Part shown: piece after piece, positions 8,512 through 16,204 of the stretch | Position numbering within the stretch: position 1 is the stretch's first letter | Layout: every line of letters starts with the position of its first letter | From: Bacillota bacterium | Lineage (GTDB): Bacteria > Bacillota > Bacilli > Alicyclobacillales > SLC66 | Reading direction: 5' to 3' | Length of the DNA stretch: 64,000 nucleotides | Assembly: GCA_021846285.1 (NCBI GenBank) | Contig: JAJZCB010000001.1 | Location: 1 to 64,000, forward strand | Made by a program: the position numbers and the translations under genes | Notes under the pieces: model-generated | Seen by the model: the letters and a program-made list of their open reading frames with translations, nothing else | What the model was told of the DNA's origin: nothing | Database searches by the model: none

Positions 8512-8540
8512 TTGACTGAACGACTGTTTGCCCATAATAT
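8512..8540 (+). promoter_or_regulatory. Sigma-A promoter of the peptide-binding lipoprotein gene
   Basis: TTGACT at 8512-8517, a 17-base spacer and TAATAT at 8535-8540, followed about 60 bases later by the lipoprotein ATG with AGAGGGGG as ribosome site. Confidence 0.7.
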
Positions 8541-8603
8541 TACGTCAAAGCTAAAGTTTCGTGTTCCGTATGTTTTGTTCTCAACATAAGAGGGGGAAAA
8601 CAG

Positions 8604-10268
8604 ATGAAGTCAAGTAAGTTGCGGTTGTTTGGGGTTGTCGCTTCTGTGGGCATATTGAGCACAGCGCTTGCCGGATGCAGCACACAGGCCGTTAGCACGC
8701 CGAAAGCGGCCAGCCAGGCGACCGAGGGTTCACAGCCGGTATACGGCGGCACGCTGACCATGGATCTTTCCAGTCAGTTCCCGAACCTTGATCCTGCAAA
8801 AGCGTTCGACACGACATCGGCTGAAGCTGTATTGCAGTTCTATGATCAACTCGTGACCTACAAGGGTGCGACCAATACTCTGGTGCCCGATCTGGCGTCG
8901 TCCTGGACTATCTCGGATGGCGGCAAGGTGTACACGTTCCACATCACCAACGCGAACTTCTGGAACGGATCCCCCGTCACGGCGCAGAGCTTTGTCACCG
9001 AGTTTGAGCGTGTATTGAGCAACAGCATACGTTCTCCTGGTCAAGGCTTCATCTCCCCTCTGATTCAGGGATCCGCCGCATTTGTCGCGGGCAAAGCGAA
9101 GACGGTCACTGGAATCAAGGCGCTGAACGCCCACACGCTGCAAATTACCTTGAATAACCCAAGCGCAACGTTCCTGAACGTGTTGGCGATGCATTTCTTC
9201 TCGGCTGTGGATCCTGCGTACGTGAACTCGCACCCGGAAGCCTACGTCGATACGCATCCGATGGGCAGCGGCCCCTTCATGTTGCAGTCGTACACCGCTG
9301 GACGGAACTATGTTCTGGTGCGCAACCCGCACTACTTCAAAAAGGGCATTCCTTATCTCAGCAAAATCGTCTTCAACATCAACAATTCACAGAATGCTGT
9401 GCTGTTTCATTTCGAGCAGGGCAAGACAGACCTGCTATCGTGGAACCAGGGTGGCATTCCGTCGCAGGATTATCTGCCGCTCTCGACCAACCCGCAATAT
9501 AGCAAGGACATCGTCAAATCCACGGAAGTGGCGATCAACTACTTGGGTCTGAACGCCAAATATGGTCCCACCGCCAATGTCGCCGTGCGCCGTGCGCTGG
9601 AATACGCGATCAACAAGCAGACTTTCGTGCGCATCATGTCCGGTCTGGCGGTTCCCGCGAACCAGATCATCCCGCCCAGCATGCCCGCCGGGTATGAGAA
9701 GGTGCTGCCGAAGAATGCGCAGTACACCTACGATCCCGCGCTGGCGAAGAAACTGCTGGCCAAAGCCGGGTATCCAAAGGGTTTCTCGACGACCATCTAC
9801 ACCGACAACAGCAGTCCAACCGACCTGAAGTTCGCGGAAGCGGCCCAGCAGATGTTGGCGCAGGTGGGCGTTCACGCAAACGTGAACCAGACATCATGGG
9901 GTATTTTCCTGACCAACAATGAGAGTGGAAAACAAAACATATTCACTCTCGCGTGGCTGGAAGACTTCCCGGATCCGTCTGACTTCCTCGATATACTGTT
10001 CAACACCAATGAAGCGCCGGTGAACAACTCGACGAACTACAGCAACCCGCAGGTGGACGCGCTGCTGAACAGGGCCGCGCTGATGCCGGCTGGCGTTGCA
10101 CGCGACAATGTGTACAAGCAGGCGCAAAACATCATCATGTCGCAGGCGCCGTGGATTCCGCTGGTGTATCCGGTGTATGCGGCCGCTGTGCAACCGTGGG
10201 TGAAAGGATTCTACATCAACGCGAACCTCAGGGATCCGCTGCAATACATGTGGATCGCCAAGCACTGA
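8604..10268 (+). CDS. Oligopeptide/solute-binding lipoprotein of an ABC transporter (family 5)
   Basis: A 554-residue extracytoplasmic solute-binding protein of the OppA/DppA family. It has a lipoprotein signal with lipobox LAGC (Cys24) and the family blocks YGGTLTMDLSSQFPNLDPAK, VPDLASSW, YTFHI, FWNGSPVTAQSFV, then GSGPFML and ARNPHY-type VRNPHYF, NNEAP and the terminal YMWIAKH. It would bind peptides or similar ligands outside the membrane and hand them to a permease. No permease or ATPase gene is adjacent, so it is an orphan binding protein. It has its own consensus promoter (8512-8540) and a strong terminator (10437-10472), making a monocistronic unit between the two R1 repeats. Family certain, ligand unknown. 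Confidence 0.93.
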   Translation: MKSSKLRLFGVVASVGILSTALAGCSTQAVSTPKAASQATEGSQPVYGGTLTMDLSSQFPNLDPAKAFDTTSAEAVLQFYDQLVTYKGATNTLVPDLASSWTISDGGKVYTFHITNANFWNGSPVTAQSFVTEFERVLSNSIRSPGQGFISPLIQGSAAFVAGKAKTVTGIKALNAHTLQITLNNPSATFLNVLAMHFFSAVDPAYVNSHPEAYVDTHPMGSGPFMLQSYTAGRNYVLVRNPHYFKKGIPYLSKIVFNINNSQNAVLFHFEQGKTDLLSWNQGGIPSQDYLPLSTNPQYSKDIVKSTEVAINYLGLNAKYGPTANVAVRRALEYAINKQTFVRIMSGLAVPANQIIPPSMPAGYEKVLPKNAQYTYDPALAKKLLAKAGYPKGFSTTIYTDNSSPTDLKFAEAAQQMLAQVGVHANVNQTSWGIFLTNNESGKQNIFTLAWLEDFPDPSDFLDILFNTNEAPVNNSTNYSNPQVDALLNRAALMPAGVARDNVYKQAQNIIMSQAPWIPLVYPVYAAAVQPWVKGFYINANLRDPLQYMWIAKH

Positions 10269-10436
10269 CGCTGTTGTTAGGATAGCTTTGAGCGCTTCCT
10301 GACATGTGTTTTGTATCTCTACAGTCTGGATCGGTAAGCCGAAGAACTCTCTTCGAACGGATTGTGCGGGTATCGTTCGGGTCCAGCAGCGTTCTGCACC
10401 ATGTCCAACCCGTTGCAACAACGATGACAAGAACCA

Positions 10437-10472
10437 AAAACCCAGCATGCCTTGCGGCGGCTGGGTTTTATG
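10437..10472 (+). terminator. Rho-independent terminator
   Basis: AAAACCCAGC (10437-10446) pairs with GCTGGGTTTT (10460-10469) around a 13-base loop, with T-rich sequence following. It lies 169 bases after the lipoprotein stop. The rest of 10269-10607 holds only a short DNGLA-GWLG fragment (about 10488-10520) resembling the one at 8029. Confidence 0.85.
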
Positions 10473-10607
10473 TGGATTCATACAGCTGCGACAACGGACT
10501 CGCCTCAGGCTGGCTGGGTAGTGTCAGCCAGTTTCGATGCGAATGAAGTACACTAGTGCATTCAACTTGTGTCATACTAGTGATCATATAAAATCTGAGG
10601 CGGGTCG

Positions 10608-11225
10608 GTGGTTGCCATAGACAACGAACGGTTGGTCAAAGTGTTCGACAAACAAGCGGACAAGTGGGACAGACGAAGGAGGAAACAGACCCTGGATTCT
10701 AAGTGGCGGAGGCAGTTGCTTGCGGGTGCCAGGGGACAGGTGCTCGAGATCGCCGTTGGCGCTGGCGGAAATTTTGCGTATTACGACCGTTCCGTCCACG
10801 TGACTGCGCTCGATTTCAGTCCACTGATGGTCGAAAAGGCAAAGGGGGCTGCCAAGGAGAACAGAATCGAGGCTGATTTTTTCGTTGGGGATATTGCGGC
10901 TGCTGATTTTCCAGAGGGCGCATACGACACTGTGGTATCCACACTGTCGATGTGTGCGTATTCGGATCCTGTTTGGGTGCTCGAACAGATGAATCGGTGG
11001 TGTCGAGAAGATGGGCAGATACTCTTGTTGGAACACGGGAAGAGTGCGTTTACTCCACTCGCTTGGCTGCAAAACTTGGTTGATCCATTGCAAGTTCGGA
11101 TGGTCGGGTGCCATGCCAATCGGGACATTGAAGGGATTTTGAACGCATCTCCACTCAAAGTTGAACGTCATGAGCGGCACTTTTTCGGAATGGTTGATAT
11201 GGTTTGGGCTCGCAGCAGTCGATAA
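10608..11225 (+). CDS. SAM-dependent methyltransferase, class I
   Basis: A 205-residue methyltransferase with a Rossmann fold. Motif I is LEIAVGAGGNFAYY, the acidic post-I residue is in TALDFSPLMVEKAK, motif II is YDTVVSTLSMCAY and the LLLEHGKS strand follows. The layout resembles UbiE/Coq5-type and phospholipid N-methyltransferases, and the C-terminal RHFFGMVDMVWA fits the YdaC/methyltransferase-11 group. The start is GTG 10608 with GAGGCGGG upstream. It lies alone between the R1 repeats. The substrate is not evident. Confidence 0.8.
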   Translation: MVAIDNERLVKVFDKQADKWDRRRRKQTLDSKWRRQLLAGARGQVLEIAVGAGGNFAYYDRSVHVTALDFSPLMVEKAKGAAKENRIEADFFVGDIAAADFPEGAYDTVVSTLSMCAYSDPVWVLEQMNRWCREDGQILLLEHGKSAFTPLAWLQNLVDPLQVRMVGCHANRDIEGILNASPLKVERHERHFFGMVDMVWARSSR

Positions 11226-11337
11226 ATGGGAAGGAAGTGATGTGCTGGTTTGTGCTTTTCGATTGCTCAAAGAGAGCGGCCCAGCACAGCGATCTGAGAC
11301 GTGTTACTTTCGTAGATCTGTCGGCAATCATTGGGGG

Positions 11338-11448
11338 AGAGTTATTGACACAAGGTCGGCTCAAATGAGGTCGAAATATAGTCGAATATTCTGGTCGGTG
11401 GTTGGTCGAAAGGGCGACAAACGGGCCGCGCCGTGGTGGCGCCGCTGT
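11338..11448. repeat. 111-bp direct repeat R1, right copy
   Basis: Same sequence as 8245-8355 with about five substitutions (for example TAGTCGAATATT in place of TAGTTCAACATT). The downstream flank differs from the left copy, which continues into the tRNA-Arg remnant, so the repeat boundary is sharp at GGCGCCGCTGT. No open frame of note runs through it. Confidence 0.85.
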
Positions 11449-11507
11449 CATTTAGGAAAATTATAACACACAAGACCATCATTTGAGAATGCCCCCTCTG
11501 CTTCTGT

Positions 11508-11565
11508 GTATCGTATCGTCGTTTGTGCGGGTTACAAGAGGGGGTATAGGGGTCTGTCAACCACG
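11508..11565. repeat. ~57-bp direct repeat R2, left copy
   Basis: TATCGTATCGTCGTTT..GTTACAAGAGGG..TATAGGGGTCTGTCAACCA recurs at 12772-12827 with about seven differences. The two copies flank the truncated NUDIX gene and the hicBA pair. Confidence 0.75.
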
Positions 11566-11664
11566 TGACGAAGCCTGTCTACAATTAGGACAGATGCCGA
11601 AGGTATACATAAGTGTTCGATGGTGCTTCTCCAAATACGAGCATGGAACTACATTTTCATTTGA

Positions 11665-11882
11665 TTGGAGCGGAGTCTTCTGGAGGAGATACTTGATACG
11701 TTTGACGAAGATATGAAGCGGATCGGCGCGGCGCCTCGGCAGGAAGTACACCGTGTAGGCGCCTGGCACCAGACTTTTCACTGCTGGATTGTGCATCGGA
11801 TGCAAGAAGGAGATTCCCTGGTTTTGCAACGGCGACATGAGACCAAAGATACGCATCCTAACAAGCTGGACATTATCTCCGT
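11665..11882 (+). pseudogene. Truncated NUDIX hydrolase (IPP-isomerase/YfcD-like), N-terminal part only
   Basis: The frame reads EEILDTFDEDMKRIGAAPRQ, EVHRVGAWHQTFHCWIVHRM, then LVLQRRHETKDTHPNKLDII. This is the well-conserved N-terminal half of the YfcD/isopentenyl-diphosphate-isomerase-like NUDIX group. After THPNKLDIIS the family should continue with AGHL..GE and the NUDIX box; instead the sequence runs straight into the 3' end of the oppositely oriented hicA gene at 11886. The active-site box is therefore missing and the gene is non-functional, cut by whatever event placed hicBA here. Confidence 0.75.
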
Positions 11883-11885
11883 TTT

Positions 11886-12113
11886 CTATTCGAGCAAACG
11901 AATCAGTTCCTCCTGTGAAACGTCGATTTCCCTCAGTATCTCATGGAGCAACGAACGAGCTATATCCCGTTCCGCATGGTGAGGAACTGTAGTGGTTCTT
12001 CCGTCGCTATGCCTGTAAAATACGTGGCTACCTCGCTGCCTAGCTACTCGAAATCCAAGTTTCATCAGAACACGATCGAGTTGCTTTGCTGATAGGGTCG
12101 GAACTCGAGTCAT
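11886..12113 (-). CDS. hicA: HicA-family mRNA interferase toxin
   Basis: A 75-residue protein with the HicA/YcfA double-stranded-RNA-binding-like fold: LSAKQLDRVLMKLGF, then RQRGSHVFYRHSDGR with the catalytic His in GSHxxY, TTVPHH, and a C-terminal ARSLLHEILREIDVSQEEL helix. In characterised systems HicA cleaves mRNA and is neutralised by HicB. The gene follows hicB with a four-base overlap. The 3' end abuts the broken NUDIX gene, a sign of insertion. Length and motifs are normal. Confidence 0.88.
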   Translation of the reverse strand: MTRVPTLSAKQLDRVLMKLGFRVARQRGSHVFYRHSDGRTTTVPHHAERDIARSLLHEILREIDVSQEELIRLLE

Positions 12114-12322
12114 ACATTTACGTTGATTTGCTGTATTCCCACGAAGTGCGGGAGTTCGTCTTGGGGTACTTCTTCCAGGCAGAGCTCTACTACCTCCTGA
12201 AGATTCAACTGTAGTTCATCCAATGTGGCGCCTTGTGAGTGAGCGCCCGGAATTCCTGGCACAAGTCCAACGTACAGTTGGCTATCCGCATCCCATTGGA
12301 CAAATGCCATGAAGCTCTTCAT
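12110..12322 (-). CDS. hicB: HicB-family antitoxin
   Basis: A 70-residue protein with the partial RNase-H-like HicB fold: MAFVQWDADSQLYVGLVPGI, then PGAHSQGATLDELQLNLQEV and VELCLEE. The start at 12322 (MKSFMAF) is chosen because AGGGGTG lies directly upstream; the frame is open for 37 more codons, but they do not resemble the family. No DNA-binding domain follows the HicB core, so it is the short form. The order antitoxin then toxin with a four-base overlap is common for this system. A TATAAT-like box read leftward near 12541-12550 may be its promoter. Confidence 0.85.
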   Translation of the reverse strand: MKSFMAFVQWDADSQLYVGLVPGIPGAHSQGATLDELQLNLQEVVELCLEEVPQDELPHFVGIQQINVNV

Positions 12323-12771
12323 AAGCGCACCCCTAACAGGAAATAGATGTGGTTCAGGCAGCTTGCCGATGACGATAGGACTTGAACACGAAGAGTTAAC
12401 CCGCTGCAATGGGTTGGACTCCTTGAGTTCCATAGTAAGCCGCCTTCCGAGTGAACTAATCAGGTAAAAACACCGTGACTTGTCGTTGCCCCATATACGT
12501 ACCGAGCGCCTTCTTTTGCCACTTGAAACGGAGGATACTCCGTATTATATCATGAAAATGTCGAGTCGATACCGCTAAAAATACCAAAATACCGAATGCT
12601 GGGGTTATTAATGTAGAGGGTAACGAGCGAAACCGGGAGTGTGTTTGATATGCATTACGTGGAGAACATGAGCAAACGGATGGTACTATCCGCAGGGGTA
12701 ATCATGCTTGTGGAGCGAGGGTTGACGACGCATACCGTGGTCGTGCATTTGGGAATTATCTACCTCCTATT

Positions 12772-12827
12772 TATCGTATCATCGTTTCTGGGGGTTACAA
12801 GAGGGGATATAGGGGCCTGTCAACCAT
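12772..12827. repeat. ~57-bp direct repeat R2, right copy
   Basis: Partner of 11508-11565, reading TATCGTATCATCGTTT..GTTACAAGAGGGG..TATAGGGGCCTGTCAACCA. It is the only structured item I see in the gene-free stretch 12323-13087, apart from the possible hicB promoter and the ribosome site AGGAGG at about 13071. Confidence 0.75.
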
Positions 12828-13087
12828 GACATTCTTACAACAAATACACATATTGGTCTGGCGGGGGGTGATGACTCGTATGTGTTCGGGCGCTCACGCA
12901 TGCGGATGTGTTGTACATATGAGTATATATGATTCTACGATTGCATAAGTTGAAGGATCGCCCCGATATTGAGAAGGCAACCCTTTAGCGGGGAACTCAC
13001 GCACGTATTTTAATCCTGAGAGTAACCGTAAAGATTAGCGCTTAGCATACTATATACTACTTACCAACGTAGGAGGTTGAAGTCAAT

Positions 13088-13624
13088 ATGAATGAGAAAG
13101 TTTTTAATGATCCGAAAGCTCCTTTGTACATTATATCCCATACGTCGGTCATGGAAAGTGTTTTTGGAAACGTCTTTATGACGACATCCGGGGTGCAGAC
13201 TTCAGGTGGCGCCTCCCAAATAATGCTCTTGGTTCTGACCAATCCACCCGGCTCGGGCGTCCGTGCGCTGGTAGACCTGGTGGACATGGGGGTCAATTCG
13301 TCCACTCTCGCGGTGTTTACGATACGCTTTAACGGCACGGTAAGCGGTGTGTTGCCGGTACCCGCTTATAATCTGAACACAGGCGTAAGTCACTCTCCGG
13401 CTTGTACAGCAGCCGCCGGTGGTGGGGCCGGTGTGTCCATCACCGGGGGTCAAATCTTTTGGACGGACTATCCAGATGTGGCCGAGACCTATTACCCAAT
13501 GGCGATAGTCCTCACCCAGGGCAATTCTCTGGCCATCAGTTATACCTTCAGCAGTTCCGGCAACTCAGGGGCCTTTTCGATGCGCTGGTATGAAATCCCA
13601 CTTGATGTAAATTCGTGGCTGTAG
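13088..13624 (+). CDS. Unknown protein, paralog C of a three-member family
   Basis: A 178-residue diverged relative of the tandem pair at 2952 and 3541. Aligned landmarks are EKVFNDPKAPLY at the start, AYNLNT, PACT, the Gly-rich GAGVSITGG, VLTQGNSLAISYTF and RWYEIPL near the end. It starts at ATG 13088 with AGGAGG upstream. It lies alone, about 9 kb from the other two, inside the repeat-rich tRNA-anchored region. There is no signal peptide and no membrane segment. Conservation of the same anchors in three copies argues for a real folded protein. Function unknown. Confidence 0.75.
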   Translation: MNEKVFNDPKAPLYIISHTSVMESVFGNVFMTTSGVQTSGGASQIMLLVLTNPPGSGVRALVDLVDMGVNSSTLAVFTIRFNGTVSGVLPVPAYNLNTGVSHSPACTAAAGGGAGVSITGGQIFWTDYPDVAETYYPMAIVLTQGNSLAISYTFSSSGNSGAFSMRWYEIPLDVNSWL

Positions 13625-13845
13625 TTTCGACTATATGTAAGAAGACTCCGCGACGTTGAGCGTGCATGCGGTAGGCGATCAGGCTTTGATAGACTCATCA
13701 GCAATGTTGCATATCTCCATACCGGCAAAAGACAAAACCATGTCGCCAAGAAGACTGAGGCAATGTACGTGAAACTTCAAGGAGTGACAGATGCTAAACT
13801 GCAAACGATTATGGACAAACTCCTTTAACGCGTTGCTGTTTTATT

Positions 13846-13890
13846 GTGGTGCGCCCGAAGGGAATCGAACCCCTACCTCAGGCTCCGGAG
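13846..13890 (-). repeat. 45-bp exact copy of the tRNA-Arg 3' half
   Basis: These 45 bases are identical to 14974-15018: the acceptor 3' strand with CCA, the T arm, the variable loop and the anticodon-stem 3' side through CTCCGGAG. Beyond that point the sequence diverges and cannot fold as a tRNA. This is what integration into the 3' end of a tRNA gene leaves behind, so I read it as an attachment-site duplicate. The surrounding gap (13625-13982) has no gene. Confidence 0.8.
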
Positions 13891-13982
13891 TACTGCGTCT
13901 CGAAGACGTCTCCAAATATTCCTTTGGGCCACGCCATATCGTCGTGATGGAATTGGGAACAGGTTCTTATGTGCGCGTTTGC

Positions 13983-14591
13983 CTACGGGATATCATAATC
14001 ACTTGACGGTGTTCGGGGCAAAAAGAATCCTTTGATGCAGTTTGGGTTTCTGACGCAGATTTGAATGTGGTTCTTCTCCTTGAACCCAGCGTCGGGATAG
14101 AGCTCGCTGCCTTCCCAGAAGGCGCCGCGAACAGAATCGTATGCGGGTTCTGTTCGCTCCTCTATACTGGCATGTACGGTCTCAATAACAGCGCAGTCAA
14201 GGTAACGTAGCAATAGATCACCGCTAGGGCTGTGCAACTTGTTTCGCGGAAGTTCTGTACCTGCGATAGTAGTCGTACTCCGAAGGATGTTGTAGCCTTC
14301 TCGAACAATTTCAAGGGATGCTGAATCGAGGAGGTTTAGGCATCTTCCTAAATCGATGACGGCACCAATACATGCAGGGTTTTCAATGTTGGAATTGTGT
14401 TTAAGGCTGAGACTACGTGCGTATTCCGTCGCTCGTTTTGGGCTGTTTTCCCAAAAATAAATGCCGTGACCAAGCCAGTCATAAGAATTCTCACTGGGGG
14501 TAAGGCTATCATCACCATTGAGAACTTTTTGCATCACGCGTCGATCACAACCATGGAATCCCAGCACGAAATTTGGGAGAGTAGCATACAT
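13983..14591 (-). CDS. ADP-ribosyltransferase-fold (PARP-like) toxin candidate
   Basis: A 202-residue protein with the ART signature in its usual order: LGFHGCD (His of strand 1), GHGIYFWENSPKRATEYA (the Tyr-containing helix/strand) and near the C-terminus KNHIQICVRNPNCIKGFF. ART enzymes with this H-Y-x layout transfer ADP-ribose from NAD, and several bacterial ones act as toxins. The ATG shares its A with the TGA stop of the small gene upstream, so the two are translationally coupled in the antitoxin-toxin manner. The pair sits between two copies of the tRNA-Arg 3' end. Fold call from motifs; enzymatic activity and toxicity are inferred. Confidence 0.6.
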   Translation of the reverse strand: MYATLPNFVLGFHGCDRRVMQKVLNGDDSLTPSENSYDWLGHGIYFWENSPKRATEYARSLSLKHNSNIENPACIGAVIDLGRCLNLLDSASLEIVREGYNILRSTTTIAGTELPRNKLHSPSGDLLLRYLDCAVIETVHASIEERTEPAYDSVRGAFWEGSELYPDAGFKEKNHIQICVRNPNCIKGFFLPRTPSSDYDIP

Positions 14592-14743
14592 CAGGATTCT
14601 TTATATTCGGGCCGAAGTTTGCCTGAATGATCGACGATGCCTGCTTTAATCAGAAACTCAAGGGAAGATGCCTTGGATGCAGTAATCTTCTTGCCCGCAT
14701 CGCGAACGATCTTTGCGTACTTGGCTGGATCGGAGTTTGCCAT
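14591..14743 (-). CDS. Small protein upstream of the ART-like gene, antitoxin candidate
   Basis: A 50-residue protein (MANSDPAKYAKIVRDAGKKI, TASKASSLEFLIKAGIVDHS, GKLRPEYKES) starting at ATG 14743 with AAGGTG six bases upstream. The frame is open to 14812, but that extension is basic and lacks a good ribosome site. The sequence is a compact helical unit of a kind often found as a short stand-alone protein in bacteria. Its stop overlaps the start of the ART-like gene by one base, so stoichiometric co-expression is expected. Antitoxin function is inferred only from size, order and coupling. Confidence 0.55.
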   Translation of the reverse strand: MANSDPAKYAKIVRDAGKKITASKASSLEFLIKAGIVDHSGKLRPEYKES

Positions 14744-14974
14744 CGAATTCACCTTGCCCTTGTGAAATAGCTCGATAATACGCCGGACGGGCGAATGACT
14801 CCATTTGAGCACCGAATCAATTCTTCCAAGGAGGCATCGAGATTCCGAAGCATCCCGTCAGTGTATCCCACGTCAAATTATATCACGTGAATACATGGTA
14901 TGCACCAATGCACCGAGAAAAAACCAAACACCTCGCATGCAAATATGCCGCAATCGAGGTCTGTATATGGAAAG

Positions 14975-15049
14975 TGGTGCGCCCGAAGGGAATCGAACCC
15001 CTACCTCAGGCTCCGGAGGCCTACGTCCTATCCATTGGACCACGGGCGC
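14975..15049 (-). tRNA. tRNA-Arg (anticodon CCG)
   Basis: The complementary strand folds as a full cloverleaf: acceptor GCGCCCG paired with CGGGCGC, D stem GTCC/GGAC, anticodon stem TAGGC/GCCTG with loop CTCCGGA (anticodon CCG, reading CGG), T stem AGGGG/CCCTT with loop TTCGATT. The discriminator A and CCA are encoded. Its 3' end faces left, toward the repeat-rich region, where the same 3' sequence recurs at 13846-13890 and, degraded, at 8356-8375. Confidence 0.93.
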
Positions 15050-15298
15050 ATGTTAGACTTTGATATTATACACGCAGCACCGAGCAAGTGCAATGTCGCG
15101 TTCGGTCTTTCGGTCTTCATCCCACGACCCGCCTTGCCCTGTATGCTCTTTCACAGGATAGTCACACCGCACTGCCATTGTTCATACAACGTTGCTGGGA
15201 TGATAATAATTCCCAGTGATCTGACCTTGTGCATGGGCATTCATCGTGCTACCGTGCTCTTATGCGGCTGTCCGGCGGTGGAATGGAGAGGATGTTTG

Positions 15299-16126
15299 AT
15301 GGGGCTCAGGAAGGTTATCGGTGTGATCGCGCTGGTTGCGGCAGTGGGTATGGTGCTGACGCATCAGCGATCTGCGGTGGCCGCCGGGGAGAGACTGGTT
15401 CAGGGCGTAATGACTGGGCTGACGGGGGGAACCGCGTTGGTGAAGGGGAGCGTCAAAGACGAGACGGCGGTCATGAAAAGCTCCGTCGTGAAGCGGCGGG
15501 CTCCAGTGGTTACGACTGACAACGCTCCGCCCATTGATCCGATTACGATCGACGGTGTATACATGCGATATGATCCTTTTAAGCCGTCGAACGGCCCGTA
15601 TCCGGTTCTGACGCCACAAGATCACGTGTGGATTGATGTGAGCATAGCGCAGCAATTGGTGTATATTTTCAACGGCAAACGGCTGCTCTATACGATGGTG
15701 ACCTCATCGGGCATCGATACGAAACCGGATAACAGCACGCCTTTGGGTATATTTCACATTCAGGGGGAACGCGGCCAGTGGTTTTACGCGCAGCAATATC
15801 AGATGGGCGCGCTCTATTGGGTGTCGTGGCTGGGACATGGAATCTTCCTGTTTCACAGTGTTCCCATGAACGAGCAGAGACAACTGTTGTTGCCGATTGC
15901 GGCAAAACTCGGACACAAGGCGTCGGAGGGCTGTCTGCACCTGACGGTTCCGGATGCGCGGTGGGTGTTCACGCATATCCCCTACCACACACCTGTGTTG
16001 GTTGAGCAGGCTCCGGTACGGTTGTTGAGCCGTACGTTGTATCATCCCAGCGCTGATCAGTTGTTGGCCGAACGCGCCTCCAGGGTCGCCAATCAGGTGG
16101 CGTACACCAGTGGAACCCCGTCCTGA
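15299..16126 (+). CDS. L,D-transpeptidase (YkuD domain), membrane-anchored
   Basis: A 275-residue cell-wall enzyme with an N-terminal hydrophobic anchor (about residues 5-20, KVIGVIALVAAVGMVLTH) and a C-terminal YkuD domain beginning WIDVSIAQQLVYIFNG. The catalytic region reads FLFHSVP.. and then HKASEGCLHLT, with the nucleophilic Cys in SEGC; the usual Arg after GC-hydrophobic is His. Family members form 3-3 peptidoglycan crosslinks or attach proteins to the wall. The start at 15299 follows GGAGAGG with eight bases between. It is monocistronic, upstream of the convergent reductase gene. Confidence 0.85.
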   Translation: MGLRKVIGVIALVAAVGMVLTHQRSAVAAGERLVQGVMTGLTGGTALVKGSVKDETAVMKSSVVKRRAPVVTTDNAPPIDPITIDGVYMRYDPFKPSNGPYPVLTPQDHVWIDVSIAQQLVYIFNGKRLLYTMVTSSGIDTKPDNSTPLGIFHIQGERGQWFYAQQYQMGALYWVSWLGHGIFLFHSVPMNEQRQLLLPIAAKLGHKASEGCLHLTVPDARWVFTHIPYHTPVLVEQAPVRLLSRTLYHPSADQLLAERASRVANQVAYTSGTPS

Positions 16127-16204
16127 CGAGTGCAGGATGCGGGATGCAGGGTGTGGGATATCAGGCGGGAACTAGGCGTTGTGTCGTGAGTCGCCAGCAG
16201 TAGG

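Noticed and set aside
10437-10472. Shared origin of the terminators at 10437 and 56166
   Set aside because: They resemble each other, but this CTGGGTT hairpin form is common among terminators, so similarity alone is not evidence of a transposed unit.
12641-12829. 62-codon open frame upstream of paralog C
   Set aside because: Its end is simply repeat R2 read as protein, and there is no supporting ribosome site or homology.
13846-13935. Second tRNA gene
   Set aside because: Only the 3' half matches; the 5' half cannot pair with it, so it is a remnant.
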